Source: an uncultured Synechococcus sp. (lineage in GTDB: Bacteria; Cyanobacteriota; Cyanobacteriia; PCC-6307; Cyanobiaceae). From it: DNA of 26,456 bases. How positions within the stretch are numbered: the first letter of the stretch is position 1; every line of letters begins with the position of its first letter. This document shows, one piece after another, positions 7,794-14,138 of the stretch. Both the position numbers and the translations under genes were made by a program. The notes beneath the pieces were generated by a model that worked only from the letters and a program-made list of their open reading frames with translations, was not told the origin of the DNA and made no database searches. The DNA is taken from NCBI GenBank assembly GCA_913040905.1, contig CAJWIC010000002.1:1-26456 (forward strand), written 5' to 3'.

Positions 7794-8021
7794 ATGCCAC
7801 CGCACGTGAGTGTGGAAAACCAGCTACCGCAGGATCTGTACGAGGCCATGGGCCGCTTCATCAGTGGCCACCCCCAGTGGGACCAGTACCGACTGGTGCA
7901 GGTTGCGATTGCCGGTTTCCTGTTTCAGCAGGGCTGTGAGGAACGGGTCGTGGCCCAGCACTATCTGAAGGGGCTGTTCCAGCATCAAACGGATCCATGC
8001 CGGATCACGATCGACCGCTGA
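7794..8021 (+). CDS. DUF2811-like small protein
   Basis: 75-residue protein of the small cyanobacterial family I recognise as DUF2811: 'VSVENQLPQDLYEAMGRFI', 'HPQWDQYRLVQVAIAGFLFQ' and a helical C-terminus ('ERVVAQHYLKGLF'). The frame extends upstream to a TTG at 7659, but that part is low-complexity, so I start at ATG 7794. The last 25 bases overlap the next gene, so the two are probably cotranscribed. Function unknown; the fold may be ribbon-helix-helix-like, which is inference. Confidence 0.7.
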   Translation: MPPHVSVENQLPQDLYEAMGRFISGHPQWDQYRLVQVAIAGFLFQQGCEERVVAQHYLKGLFQHQTDPCRITIDR

Positions 8022-8191
8022 GCTGTGATTGCTGCGCATGCCCTGGAGTGCTGCACTACAGGGTCCGAACCGATGCGCTCTCGGGATGGGTCTTCGTCTG
8101 CCCCAGCTGCTGGCCGCAGCTGAAGTTGCAAGACGGATACCGCTATGGCGGAACCCGAAAGGCCGATCGTCGTCGTCGCCGGCGGCGTTGA
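7997..8191 (+). CDS. zinc-ribbon-like protein with polyarginine tail
   Basis: 64-residue protein overlapping the previous gene by 25 bases. Cysteines cluster at 10, 12, 13 and 15 and again in 'VFVCPSCWPQL' (35 and 38), a plausible zinc-binding pair of knuckles. The C-terminus is an uninterrupted run of seven arginines after 'KAD', suggesting nucleic-acid or ribosome contact. No family name recognised. It ends three bases before the convergent secreted-protein gene. Confidence 0.62.
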   Translation: MPDHDRPLSCDCCACPGVLHYRVRTDALSGWVFVCPSCWPQLKLQDGYRYGGTRKADRRRRRRR

Positions 8192-8193
8192 GA

Positions 8194-8547
8194 TCAGGAC
8201 AGCGGGTGGCAGTCGTAGCTGACGATCGAGCCACGACGCTGGCGGAATTCCGGATGCAGCGGATCCTCGACCCGCCACCACCAACGACCATCGGTGTAAC
8301 TGGGTGCCCCAGCGTTGTTCGTGCGCGGCAGCTGCAGGGTCAGCCCCCGCCAGTGGATGAGAACACCATCACCGGGGAGCGTGCCCGCTGAAGTGTTGGG
8401 GATTCCTCCAGGCAGACCGGTCAGATCAACGGCACCCGCAACGGTCTCCACCGACAAAAGATCACCATCACAACTCCAGTCCGCAGCGACCGGCACCGGC
8501 CACAGACTCACCAGCAGCACCAGGATCAGCGACAGCAGCGCAGCCAC
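8194..8547 (-). CDS. secreted hypothetical protein (117 aa)
   Basis: Starts at GTG 8547 with a typical signal peptide (hydrophobic 2-17, then 'PVPVAA-DW', cleavage about residue 22). The mature part of about 95 residues is Trp/Gly-rich with two cysteines (26 and the one in 'SYDCHPLS') that could form a disulfide. Probably periplasmic or thylakoid-luminal. No domain recognised. Divergent from the DCC protein gene, with a 14-base gap between starts. Confidence 0.68.
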   Translation of the reverse strand: MAALLSLILVLLVSLWPVPVAADWSCDGDLLSVETVAGAVDLTGLPGGIPNTSAGTLPGDGVLIHWRGLTLQLPRTNNAGAPSYTDGRWWWRVEDPLHPEFRQRRGSIVSYDCHPLS

Positions 8548-8561
8548 GACAGAATTCCGTG

Positions 8562-8945
8562 ATGAATCTCACCCTCGTCTACGACGGCGGCTGCCCCTTC
8601 TGCCGCTCCTTCGCCCTGCGCAGCGAGCTGGTTGGTGGAATCAAGCAGCTGGAGATCCGTGATGGCCGGGCTGACAACGCACTGCGCAGACAGCTGCAGC
8701 AGCAGGGCCACCGGCTTGCGGATGGGGCGATGTTGCTGGAGGGCGAGCGGATCTGGCACGGAAGCGCAGCCATTGCCGAACTGTGCCGGCGGATGCAACC
8801 GAGTGATCCACTGCTGACGCTCATGGGGCAGTTATTCCGCGATGAGGGCCGTGCTGCAGGGCTTTATCCGTCAATGTTGCTGGCACGTCGACTCGCCCTG
8901 AATCTTCAAGGATTGCCGGTGGACCCAGACACCGAACAGATCTGA
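8562..8945 (+). CDS. DCC-family (DUF393) thiol protein
   Basis: 127-residue member of the DCC family, named for its Asp-Cys-Cys signature: 'VYDGGCPFCRS' with Asp8, Cys11 and Cys14. The C-x2-C pair and short thioredoxin-like length suggest a thiol-disulfide oxidoreductase, but substrates are unknown. I start at ATG 8562; a GTG codon directly precedes it. Soluble, no signal peptide. It could be cotranscribed with the next gene, whose start lies 12 bases on. Confidence 0.85.
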   Translation: MNLTLVYDGGCPFCRSFALRSELVGGIKQLEIRDGRADNALRRQLQQQGHRLADGAMLLEGERIWHGSAAIAELCRRMQPSDPLLTLMGQLFRDEGRAAGLYPSMLLARRLALNLQGLPVDPDTEQI

Positions 8946-8957
8946 ACAGCGCCAGGG

Positions 8958-9308
8958 GTGGCATCGAGACCCCGCAGAGGTCTACGGTGCAGTCACGCCC
9001 TTCAGATTTGCTTAAGCATCGACCCTGATCCCCTGGTTCCTGACGCCCTGAGCCGCCAACAGCTCAGTTCATTGCTCAAAGCAGCAACTGAAGGAGCCGA
9101 GGCGCGACTGCAAAGCATTGACGAAGACGAGCTGCTGCGAGCCGCCTTGAGCGCCTGGGCCGATCAGACCAAGGAACTGCTGCAGTGGATCGAAAGCCAG
9201 GGAGACGCGGTCAGCGAAACCCGATCAGCCAAGCAGGTGATGGCTTTGGGCAGTTTCCGTACCCATCTGGTGATGGGACTGAAAGCATTGCGATACTCCG
9301 AAAGCTGA
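8958..9308 (+). CDS. helical hypothetical protein
   Basis: Up to 116 residues from GTG 8958. The convincing part begins near 'LSIDPDPLVPDALSRQQL' and is acidic and alpha-helical ('DEDELLRAALSAWADQTKELLQWI'). No ATG is available, so the first 19 residues are doubtful. Follows the DCC gene closely. No family recognised. Confidence 0.6.
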   Translation: MASRPRRGLRCSHALQICLSIDPDPLVPDALSRQQLSSLLKAATEGAEARLQSIDEDELLRAALSAWADQTKELLQWIESQGDAVSETRSAKQVMALGSFRTHLVMGLKALRYSES

Positions 9309-9314
9309 CCGACT

Positions 9315-9452
9315 TCAGCTTTGGCAGACCTGTTCCAGGTCCATGGTCAGGCTGGTATCGACGTGTTCCTCAAAGTCCTTGAGCTCTGCATTGAGCTCAA
9401 TCAACATCACGGCCAAGGCGGCAGCGAACTCACAACAAAACTCGTCCGTCAC
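9315..9452 (-). CDS. acidic microprotein (45 aa)
   Basis: 45 residues from GTG 9452, with an in-frame stop three codons upstream fixing the start. Helical and acidic, with a Cys-Cys pair at 6-7 and a third cysteine near the C-terminus ('LEQVCQS'). Convergent with the helical gene, with six bases between stops. Family unknown; it could be a chance frame. Confidence 0.45.
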   Translation of the reverse strand: MTDEFCCEFAAALAVMLIELNAELKDFEEHVDTSLTMDLEQVCQS

Positions 9453-9538
9453 AGCGTCTCAGAGCGGGACCCAACTGTTCTAGAGACTGGAAGAACACGG
9501 CCGTGGCAACGCTCCATCCTCCTTTACAAACACCTGGA

Positions 9539-9703
9539 TCAGGCCACCAGATGGTTGCTGAACTGCGCTGGTTCAAGACTCAGCTGTCGCATCCGCTCTC
9601 GAATTCCCTGACAGTCTCTGCAGGAGCACTCGGGCATTCCTGGTTCTACGCGGTGAAGCAGAAGTGGAAGAATCTGGTCTTCGTCTTCGTAGAAAAGAGC
9701 CAT
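9539..9703 (-). CDS. small Cys-containing protein (54 aa)
   Basis: 54-residue frame from ATG 9703: an acidic, hydrophobic N-terminus ('MALFYEDEDQILPLLL') and then 'ECSCRDCQGIRERMRQL', a C-x-C-x2-C cluster followed by a basic helix. The frame is open further upstream in AT-rich sequence that does not look coding. Possibly metal- or nucleic-acid-binding; no family recognised. Confidence 0.55.
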   Translation of the reverse strand: MALFYEDEDQILPLLLHRVEPGMPECSCRDCQGIRERMRQLSLEPAQFSNHLVA

Positions 9704-9804
9704 AATGAAACCAATAAAAGTGATATGTATGCAGATCTTTACCAGTAACTGGGTTAACGACAACGGCAAATCCGGCTCCATGATGTTCTCAACACACGAA
9801 CAAG

Positions 9805-10044
9805 TCAGGATTCAAAAACAACTGGCGCAGTGACATTCAGTCCTGCGGACCGCGCATCATTGAGCAGATCACTGATGCAATCCATGCCGAAACAGGCCTG
9901 ACCCGACAACAGTGCGCCCCACTCCTCCTCGGGGAAATGCGTCTGCAGCCAAAGAGCGCCATGAACACTGGCCACGATCATGCGACGCACGCCAGGAGAA
10001 TCAGTGTGTTGAATGAGCAGATCCAAAGCTGACGTCAACCTCAA
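9805..10044 (-). CDS. helical hypothetical protein (79 aa)
   Basis: About 79 residues from TTG 10044 (TTG 10038 is an alternative; there is no ATG before residue 22). The body, 'LDLLIQHTDSPGVRRMIVASVHGALWLQ' onward, is well-formed helical protein with good GC3. No domain recognised. The competing antisense-overlapping frame on the same strand (10001-10279) is Ser/Thr/Lys low complexity and was rejected. Confidence 0.6.
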   Translation of the reverse strand: MRLTSALDLLIQHTDSPGVRRMIVASVHGALWLQTHFPEEEWGALLSGQACFGMDCISDLLNDARSAGLNVTAPVVFES

Positions 10045-10160
10045 CTGAATCCATTACGCCGAACATCGGAACAGTGAATTGTTTGTTCTTATACAAAACA
10101 GTGAAGGTGCACGATGAGAGGTCATTTTTTTTAGGCTTCGAACGACAGCGCCTCGACGTC

Positions 10161-10313
10161 GTGTCTGAAGACCTGATCGCCATTCTGCTGTCGTCGGTGC
10201 TGGTGGGCGCGGGGGTCGTCGTGGCGCGTTTCTTCCGGGAAGCGTCGCTGTTAGCCGCCACATTTCTGCTGGGCTTCATCGGGCTTGAACTGACGCTGCT
10301 GTTGATCAGCTGA
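10161..10313 (+). CDS. two-pass membrane microprotein (about 50 aa)
   Basis: From GTG 10161 the frame encodes two hydrophobic segments (about 5-22 and 30-49) separated by 'RFFREAS'. The frame opens upstream at GTG 10074, but that stretch is AT-rich and looks intergenic. Stop overlaps the convergent neighbour's stop by 8 bases. Probably an integral membrane protein of unknown role; start uncertain. Confidence 0.55.
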   Translation: MSEDLIAILLSSVLVGAGVVVARFFREASLLAATFLLGFIGLELTLLLIS

Positions 10314-10587
10314 GCCGGTTGTTGCGATTCATGCGCATGCCCAGGCGGAAGCGTTGATAGCGAATCAGGGCCTGCTCTTCGCTGAGGTGGGGATAAAGAG
10401 CAGAAGCCTCTTCCAGTGTTGCGGGCTCACGCAACCAATCCTGTTCCGGCGAAAGAGCCGATCCCGCAGAAGATCGTCGCCAGCGGTGGGCGCCGGGCAG
10501 ATGGCGACGCCAACGATCGAGAAGCTCCAGGGGATGAATCACGGTGTTTTCACAGAAAAACTCGTTTCCAGGGGCTGTGCGTTTCAC
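10306..10587 (-). CDS. basic hypothetical protein
   Basis: 93 residues from GTG 10587, or 78 from GTG 10542, which begins the part that looks most protein-like ('VIHPLELLDRWRRHLPG'). Trp/Arg-rich first half; second half 'LEEASALYPHLSEEQALIRYQRFRLGMRMNRN' is helical and strongly basic at the end. A CAGGCCT precedes the longer start. No family recognised. Confidence 0.6.
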   Translation of the reverse strand: MKRTAPGNEFFCENTVIHPLELLDRWRRHLPGAHRWRRSSAGSALSPEQDWLREPATLEEASALYPHLSEEQALIRYQRFRLGMRMNRNNRLS

Positions 10588-10621
10588 AGGCCTGAGCTAG
10601 CACCGAGACAGCACGCGACCA

Positions 10622-10801
10622 ATGATGGCCCGATTTGGACTGAAGCTGATCAAAGATCACCTGCCAAGCATCGGACGCAGGCGCCCTGTGGTGGTTCCCG
10701 GCGACAGCAAGGAATCCCAGAGCAGTCCCAAAAAGGACTACTGGGCGATGGATTGTGCCGCCAACCCCTGGCGCAAAGGTTGCCGGACCTACGACAGCTG
10801 A
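10622..10801 (+). CDS. small basic protein with WxMDCxxNPW C-terminus
   Basis: 59 residues (or 58 from the second of two adjacent ATGs). A basic, disordered-looking middle (19-38) ends in a distinctive aromatic/Cys motif, 'DYWAMDCAANPWRKGCRTYDS', with cysteines at 45 and 54. The motif looks conserved-type rather than random, but I do not recognise a family. Overlaps the end of the convergent SDR gene by 13 bases. Confidence 0.6.
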   Translation: MMARFGLKLIKDHLPSIGRRRPVVVPGDSKESQSSPKKDYWAMDCAANPWRKGCRTYDS

Positions 10802-11655
10802 GCGACAGGCTCCAGCATGGAGCGTGTATTTAGCGAGAAGCCCATCTGAAGTAGGCGGGCATTGGAGACGCGGGCGTTGAACACCCGGGCCCCTGGCCGG
10901 TCATGGTTTTCCCAGATCACCGGGGGCAGTCCCTCGTCATCGCAGAGGGCATTGGATAGCTCACGTCGGGTGAGTTGCAGGTCGTCCACCAGGTTGTAGA
11001 TGCCCTGCAGTCTTCGCTGCAGGGCAAAGTCCACCCCACGAACAATGTCATCCAGGTGCACCCAGGCATTGATGTGGTTGCCGTTCTTGGGTACCGGCTG
11101 CCCCGAGGCACTGCGAATGAAGGAGGGAATGTCCTTGCCGGGCCCGTAGATGCCCCCAAGGCGCAGCACACAGGTCTGAATCAAGGGGTTGTTCAGACCC
11201 AGCACAGCAGTTTCCGCCTGAACGAGCAGAGCGTTGGTGGTGTTGCTGAGATCCGGTGCTGACAATTCCGTGGTGATGGTGCCGGATTGATCGCCGTAGA
11301 CGCCTGCACTGCTGAGATAACTGATGTGCAGTGGTCGCTGACGAGGACGCTGGCGGAGTGCCTCCACCAGGGCTGGCACTGCTTCGCCGTAGACCGCCCG
11401 GTACTGATCCTCCTCATAGCTGGCCGTCGTCGGTGCCATGGCAATCAACAGACCATCAAGGTCGTCGAGAACACTGAAGTCAGCCCCGGGGTCACCCGCA
11501 CAGAGGATGCGGGGATGGTCGACAAGGTCGCAAAGTTCAGCGAGACGCGACGGCCCCGTGGTGGTGCCGATCAGTTCGTATCCCTGCTGCCGCAGGTGAA
11601 CCGCTACAGCAGTTCCGACATAACCGCACCCCACAACTCCGAACCGCTTCGCCAT
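10789..11655 (-). CDS. NAD(P)-binding epimerase/dehydratase-like (SDR) protein
   Basis: 288-residue extended short-chain dehydrogenase/reductase-like protein (YeeZ type). The N-terminal nucleotide-binding motif 'GCGYVG' (9-14) fits GxGxxG, and 'SYLSSAGVYGD' (112-122) and 'RLGGIYGPGKD' are family landmarks. The catalytic Tyr-x3-Lys expected about 20 residues after the SSAGVYG motif is not seen ('NTTNALLVQAE'), so it may bind nucleotide without classical dehydrogenase chemistry. Substrate unknown. Single gene, start at ATG 11655 set by the motif position. Confidence 0.8.
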   Translation of the reverse strand: MAKRFGVVGCGYVGTAVAVHLRQQGYELIGTTTGPSRLAELCDLVDHPRILCAGDPGADFSVLDDLDGLLIAMAPTTASYEEDQYRAVYGEAVPALVEALRQRPRQRPLHISYLSSAGVYGDQSGTITTELSAPDLSNTTNALLVQAETAVLGLNNPLIQTCVLRLGGIYGPGKDIPSFIRSASGQPVPKNGNHINAWVHLDDIVRGVDFALQRRLQGIYNLVDDLQLTRRELSNALCDDEGLPPVIWENHDRPGARVFNARVSNARLLQMGFSLNTRSMLEPVAQLS

Positions 11656-11707
11656 AGCGCGTCAAGCCACTTCATATAACGTAACCATCCAGGGGGTCAG
11701 TCGGGGC

Positions 11708-12061
11708 TCAGAACAACAGCTGCAGCACTCCCCAGGTGACCAGCGCAAGCGCAAACGTCAGAGCCAGTCCCCCCAGCAACAGAACAATCCCAGCCACCAG
11801 GCCAAGACGCGCAGCGGTCTGAGGAAACAAGAGATAAAAACTGAGTCCAAACGCCAAGGGCCAAAGCGGTGGCAACAGAACGCAAATGGCTGTAAGCAGG
11901 GTGAGACGCCTCCGGCGACTGAGCTGCTGCTCCTTCTGCAGTTGTGCCTGTTGCTGCTGTTGATCCTGCTCCTGCTGCTCCTCATCACTGAGCCAACGTC
12001 CCCGTTCACGGGCAGCCTGCAGAACCTGCTCCAGGTGGTTGGGACGAGCTTCCTCAGCCAT
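11708..12061 (-). CDS. Gln-rich two-pass membrane protein (117 aa)
   Basis: N-terminal charged region with a Gln-rich stretch (29-46; five Gln in a row) predicted coiled coil, a basic cluster 'RRRR' (49-52), then two membrane segments (about 54-78 and 86-114). Basic residues before the first segment place the N-terminus in the cytoplasm. Family not recognised. Confidence 0.7.
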   Translation of the reverse strand: MAEEARPNHLEQVLQAARERGRWLSDEEQQEQDQQQQQAQLQKEQQLSRRRRLTLLTAICVLLPPLWPLAFGLSFYLLFPQTAARLGLVAGIVLLLGGLALTFALALVTWGVLQLLF

Positions 12062-12107
12062 TCAGTTGATGGAGGAACGGACGACGATCCTGCTCCAACT
12101 CAGGGAT

Positions 12108-12272
12108 TCAGCGGTTCACCAGGCGTGCATGCAGATCACACACCTTGACAGCCCTGGCTGGGGGCTCCTGACAGAGCGCTCCCAGCTCCTGGTTCAGCTG
12201 CTGAAACAAACCGAGCTCCGCCCCAGGCAAAGACGAAAGTGCATTCAGAAAACCGACCATCGCCAGCATCAC
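12108..12272 (-). CDS. helical microprotein (54 aa)
   Basis: Strong ribosome site GGAGGAG (12282-12288) sits 9 bases before GTG 12272 and 12 before the adjacent ATG, so the gene is probably real. The protein is helical with 'LPGAELGLFQQLNQELGALC' and a basic C-terminus. No family recognised. Confidence 0.6.
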   Translation of the reverse strand: MMLAMVGFLNALSSLPGAELGLFQQLNQELGALCQEPPARAVKVCDLHARLVNR

Positions 12273-12308
12273 CACAGAACACTCCTCCAGTCCAGTGTTG
12301 AGACAAGG

Positions 12309-12494
12309 TTAAGACCTCGGCACTGAAGGCCTGGCCTGCGGCTGATCACAGGCGTCCAATTGGACCACCCCTTTCAGGGTGCCGAGGTGAAGCATCAATC
12401 CCTGACGCCAGGCTGCATCAGCATCAACCGCTTCGATGCGCTCAGTTTCGAACTCGCCGAAGCGATTAAGAATCAGATCGAATAGTGGAGGCAT
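12309..12494 (-). CDS. small hypothetical protein (61 aa)
   Basis: 61 residues with a protein-like first half ('PPLFDLILNRFGEFETERIEAVDADAAWRQG') and a Pro/Arg-rich tail. No clear ribosome site. Followed on the same strand by the 54-aa gene. Unknown function. Confidence 0.5.
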   Translation of the reverse strand: MPPLFDLILNRFGEFETERIEAVDADAAWRQGLMLHLGTLKGVVQLDACDQPQARPSVPRS

Positions 12495-12544
12495 GCCAAA
12501 GCTGAACGATGCCCCTATTCAGACGGTATCTCCTGGAAAGCACA

Positions 12545-12560
12545 TCCCCCATTTGAGGGA
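12545..12560. repeat. palindrome copy 1 (TCCCCCA-TT-TGAGGGA)
   Basis: One mismatch from the 16-bp palindrome TCCCTCA-N2-TGAGGGA found three times at 23.9-24.5 kb. It overlaps the start of a hairpin GGATTCC-GAGC-GGAATCC (12558-12575) that lies downstream of the next gene on the minus strand and lacks a T-run. Confidence 0.55.
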
Positions 12561-12581
12561 TTCCGAGCGGAATCCGTAACG

Positions 12582-12695
12582 TCAGACCTGGGTCGCAAGG
12601 AAGGAAAGTGCAGTCAGGACACCGACAGCAACTGCGACGAATGACAGACCCATCACAATTTCATTGTTGCGCTTTCTGCTTTCGTAACTGCGCAT
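12582..12695 (-). CDS. single-pass membrane microprotein (37 aa)
   Basis: 37 residues: basic N-terminus 'MRSYESRKRNNE' and one hydrophobic segment (13-35). The layout resembles small thylakoid-complex subunits, but it matches none I can name. Inserted N-in/C-out by the positive-inside rule. Confidence 0.55.
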   Translation of the reverse strand: MRSYESRKRNNEIVMGLSFVAVAVGVLTALSFLATQV

Positions 12696-12845
12696 GGGGT
12701 GATGGCGACGGGTGCCAAACCTAGGGCGTAGTCACGAGCCCAGCTGTTTAGTCAACAGGTCTTTACCTCGATGAGATCTTTCTTCAAGACCTGCTGGTCG
12801 GCGTTGGCCCTGATCCAGCGAGCAAGGGTCTGAAATCCATGCTGA

Positions 12846-12947
12846 TCAGTTCTGGGATTGGCCTGTGCCAGCGAGGCGCCACACCCAGACCAGCAGGGTG
12901 GCAGCGGACAAAGCGCCAAACAGGGTGAGCAGAACCTGGGTTGACAT
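12846..12947 (-). CDS. single-pass membrane microprotein (33 aa)
   Basis: 33 residues with one membrane segment (4-25, ending 'LLVWVWRLAG') and a polar tail. On the same strand another frame continues protein-like sequence to about 12759 ('HGFQTLARWIRANADQQVLKK'), so a frameshift or an overlapping gene without a visible start is possible. Confidence 0.5.
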   Translation of the reverse strand: MSTQVLLTLFGALSAATLLVWVWRLAGTGQSQN

Positions 12948-13166
12948 CAAGCGGGGGCGCGCCGGGAGCGTCGCCGTGAATCGCTTAACAAAACTACGCA
13001 GCTTTGCCGTCTACTGCGGCTCCAAGGCTCAAACCACAGCGGTTGGTCTGACCAGTCCCCCCATAACAATCGGTTGACGTCCATGAAGACCCATCCGGCA
13101 GAACATGCCTTCAATGGGCCTGTGCACAGCTCCAGACAACAGGAGCTCCCTGATGTCTGAAGGCAC

Positions 13167-13195
13167 AAAACACTCTCCCAGCTGTCAGCTGGGAG
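13167..13195 (-). terminator. likely terminator of the RRM protein gene
   Basis: Perfect 9-bp stem CTCCCAGCT/AGCTGGGAG with a 3-base loop. On the minus strand it is followed, after four bases, by TTTT. It lies 40 bases beyond the stop of the RNA-binding protein gene. Confidence 0.6.
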
Positions 13196-13235
13196 GAGAT
13201 TATCGGCGAACGATGAACGTCAAACCAGCCCGGGA

Positions 13236-13481
13236 TCAGCGCCGAGGTTCTGCCTGACGAACGGTGATGCCGCGACCCATCCATTCAACGTCCTGCAGAT
13301 CGTCGATGGCGGATTTTTCATCCGCAGCACTGGCGAGGTCGACAAAGGCAAAGCCACGCTTGCGGCCGGTTTCCCGATCCAAAGGCAGCGAACACTTGCT
13401 GACCTCGCCGTACTGGCTGAACAGATGAATGAGGTCTTCTCTCTCAGCGTCCCAGGAGAGATTGCCAATGAAAATCGTCAA
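13236..13481 (-). CDS. RRM RNA-binding protein
   Basis: 81-residue single-RRM protein of the cyanobacterial Rbp type, which binds mRNA and in some cyanobacteria is cold-induced or guides mRNA localisation. RNP2 'IFIGNL' is at 3-8 and RNP1 'KRGFAFVD' at 41-48. The domain fills the protein, so the Gly-rich tail of some family members is absent. Start is TTG 13481, the only one compatible with an intact first strand. A stem-loop terminator follows. Confidence 0.85.
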   Translation of the reverse strand: MTIFIGNLSWDAEREDLIHLFSQYGEVSKCSLPLDRETGRKRGFAFVDLASAADEKSAIDDLQDVEWMGRGITVRQAEPRR

Positions 13482-13526
13482 AAAAAGAGCCTAAAACCGG
13501 TCGTCCTTACCATCGCATACAGCCGT

Positions 13527-13718
13527 TCATCCCAAAGGCTCCGCCGACGGCGGCAAGGAACGTGCAAAGTTCAACAGGGCTGCAGCAAGCAAGGCATCAC
13601 CCTCCAGCACCAACAGACGATGCACCGCCATGGCCTGGCCAAGATCCGGCGTCGCCGAACCATTGATCAGGCCTCGCGCTTTGCTGCGGGCGATGACGTG
13701 CTGGAGCGACATGGTCAT
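13527..13718 (-). CDS. small helical hypothetical protein (63 aa)
   Basis: 63 residues from ATG 13718, chosen over the longer start at 13745 because GGA sits just before it. Helical, Ala/Leu-rich ('AMAVHRLLVLEGDALLAAALLNFARSLP'), soluble. No family recognised; directly upstream of the RRM gene on the same strand (45 bases). Confidence 0.55.
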   Translation of the reverse strand: MTMSLQHVIARSKARGLINGSATPDLGQAMAVHRLLVLEGDALLAAALLNFARSLPPSAEPLG

Positions 13719-13925
13719 GATTCCAGGCTGGCTCAGCTCCGACAAAGCCCGCCAGGTCTTCCACTTTGCAGCGGTATTGCGATTCAGCCCTGAGCGAAGA
13801 CAGCCGTCTTTCCAGAAGAAAGAAAGGAAGACCTTCCAGACATCGGATCAATTCAATAGAAGACCTGTTGTTTGGAACCTTTCACGGGTTTGATTGTTCA
13901 GCCTGGTGATAATTGCAACCAAGCC

Positions 13926-14117
13926 ATGGGTGGATTGAGTGGCACCAAATCCGATGACTTCATCAACGCCGCCAAAGCACGGGCTGAGGCCGCGATTCAG
14001 GAGATTCAGCCAAAGCTGACCAAGCTGGAAAAAGCCTTCCGCCATGCCGCTCTCCGGCGCCGGGCTCAGGATGCTCGCAGGGCTGCCGAAGACCATCGCG
14101 CTAAACCAAACTCCTGA
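13926..14117 (+). CDS. basic helical protein (63 aa)
   Basis: 63 residues from ATG 13926; the upstream extension to TTG 13872 reads like a promoter region (GATAAT at about 13908). The protein is a long Ala/Lys/Arg-rich amphipathic helix ('INAAKARAEAAIQEIQPKLTKLEKAF') ending 'ALRRRAQDARRAAEDHRAKPNS', a plausible coiled coil or nucleic-acid binder. Convergent with the glycosyltransferase gene. Confidence 0.62.
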   Translation: MGGLSGTKSDDFINAAKARAEAAIQEIQPKLTKLEKAFRHAALRRRAQDARRAAEDHRAKPNS

Positions 14118-14138
14118 CGAGGCATCCAATCGGCAACG

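Noticed and set aside
12493..12579. 28-codon plus-strand frame after GGAGG
   Set aside because: Good ribosome site, but the product overlaps the palindrome and hairpin at 12545-12575 and the start of the minus-strand 61-aa gene; composition is not protein-like.
12759..12845. Protein-like minus-strand frame 'HGFQTLARWIRANADQQ'
   Set aside because: No ATG, GTG or well-placed TTG start; noted as a possible frameshift continuation of the 33-aa gene, not as a gene.
12865..13168. Frames of 70 (plus) and 73 (minus) codons
   Set aside because: Arg/Ser-rich with no start signal, overlapping each other and the 33-aa gene.
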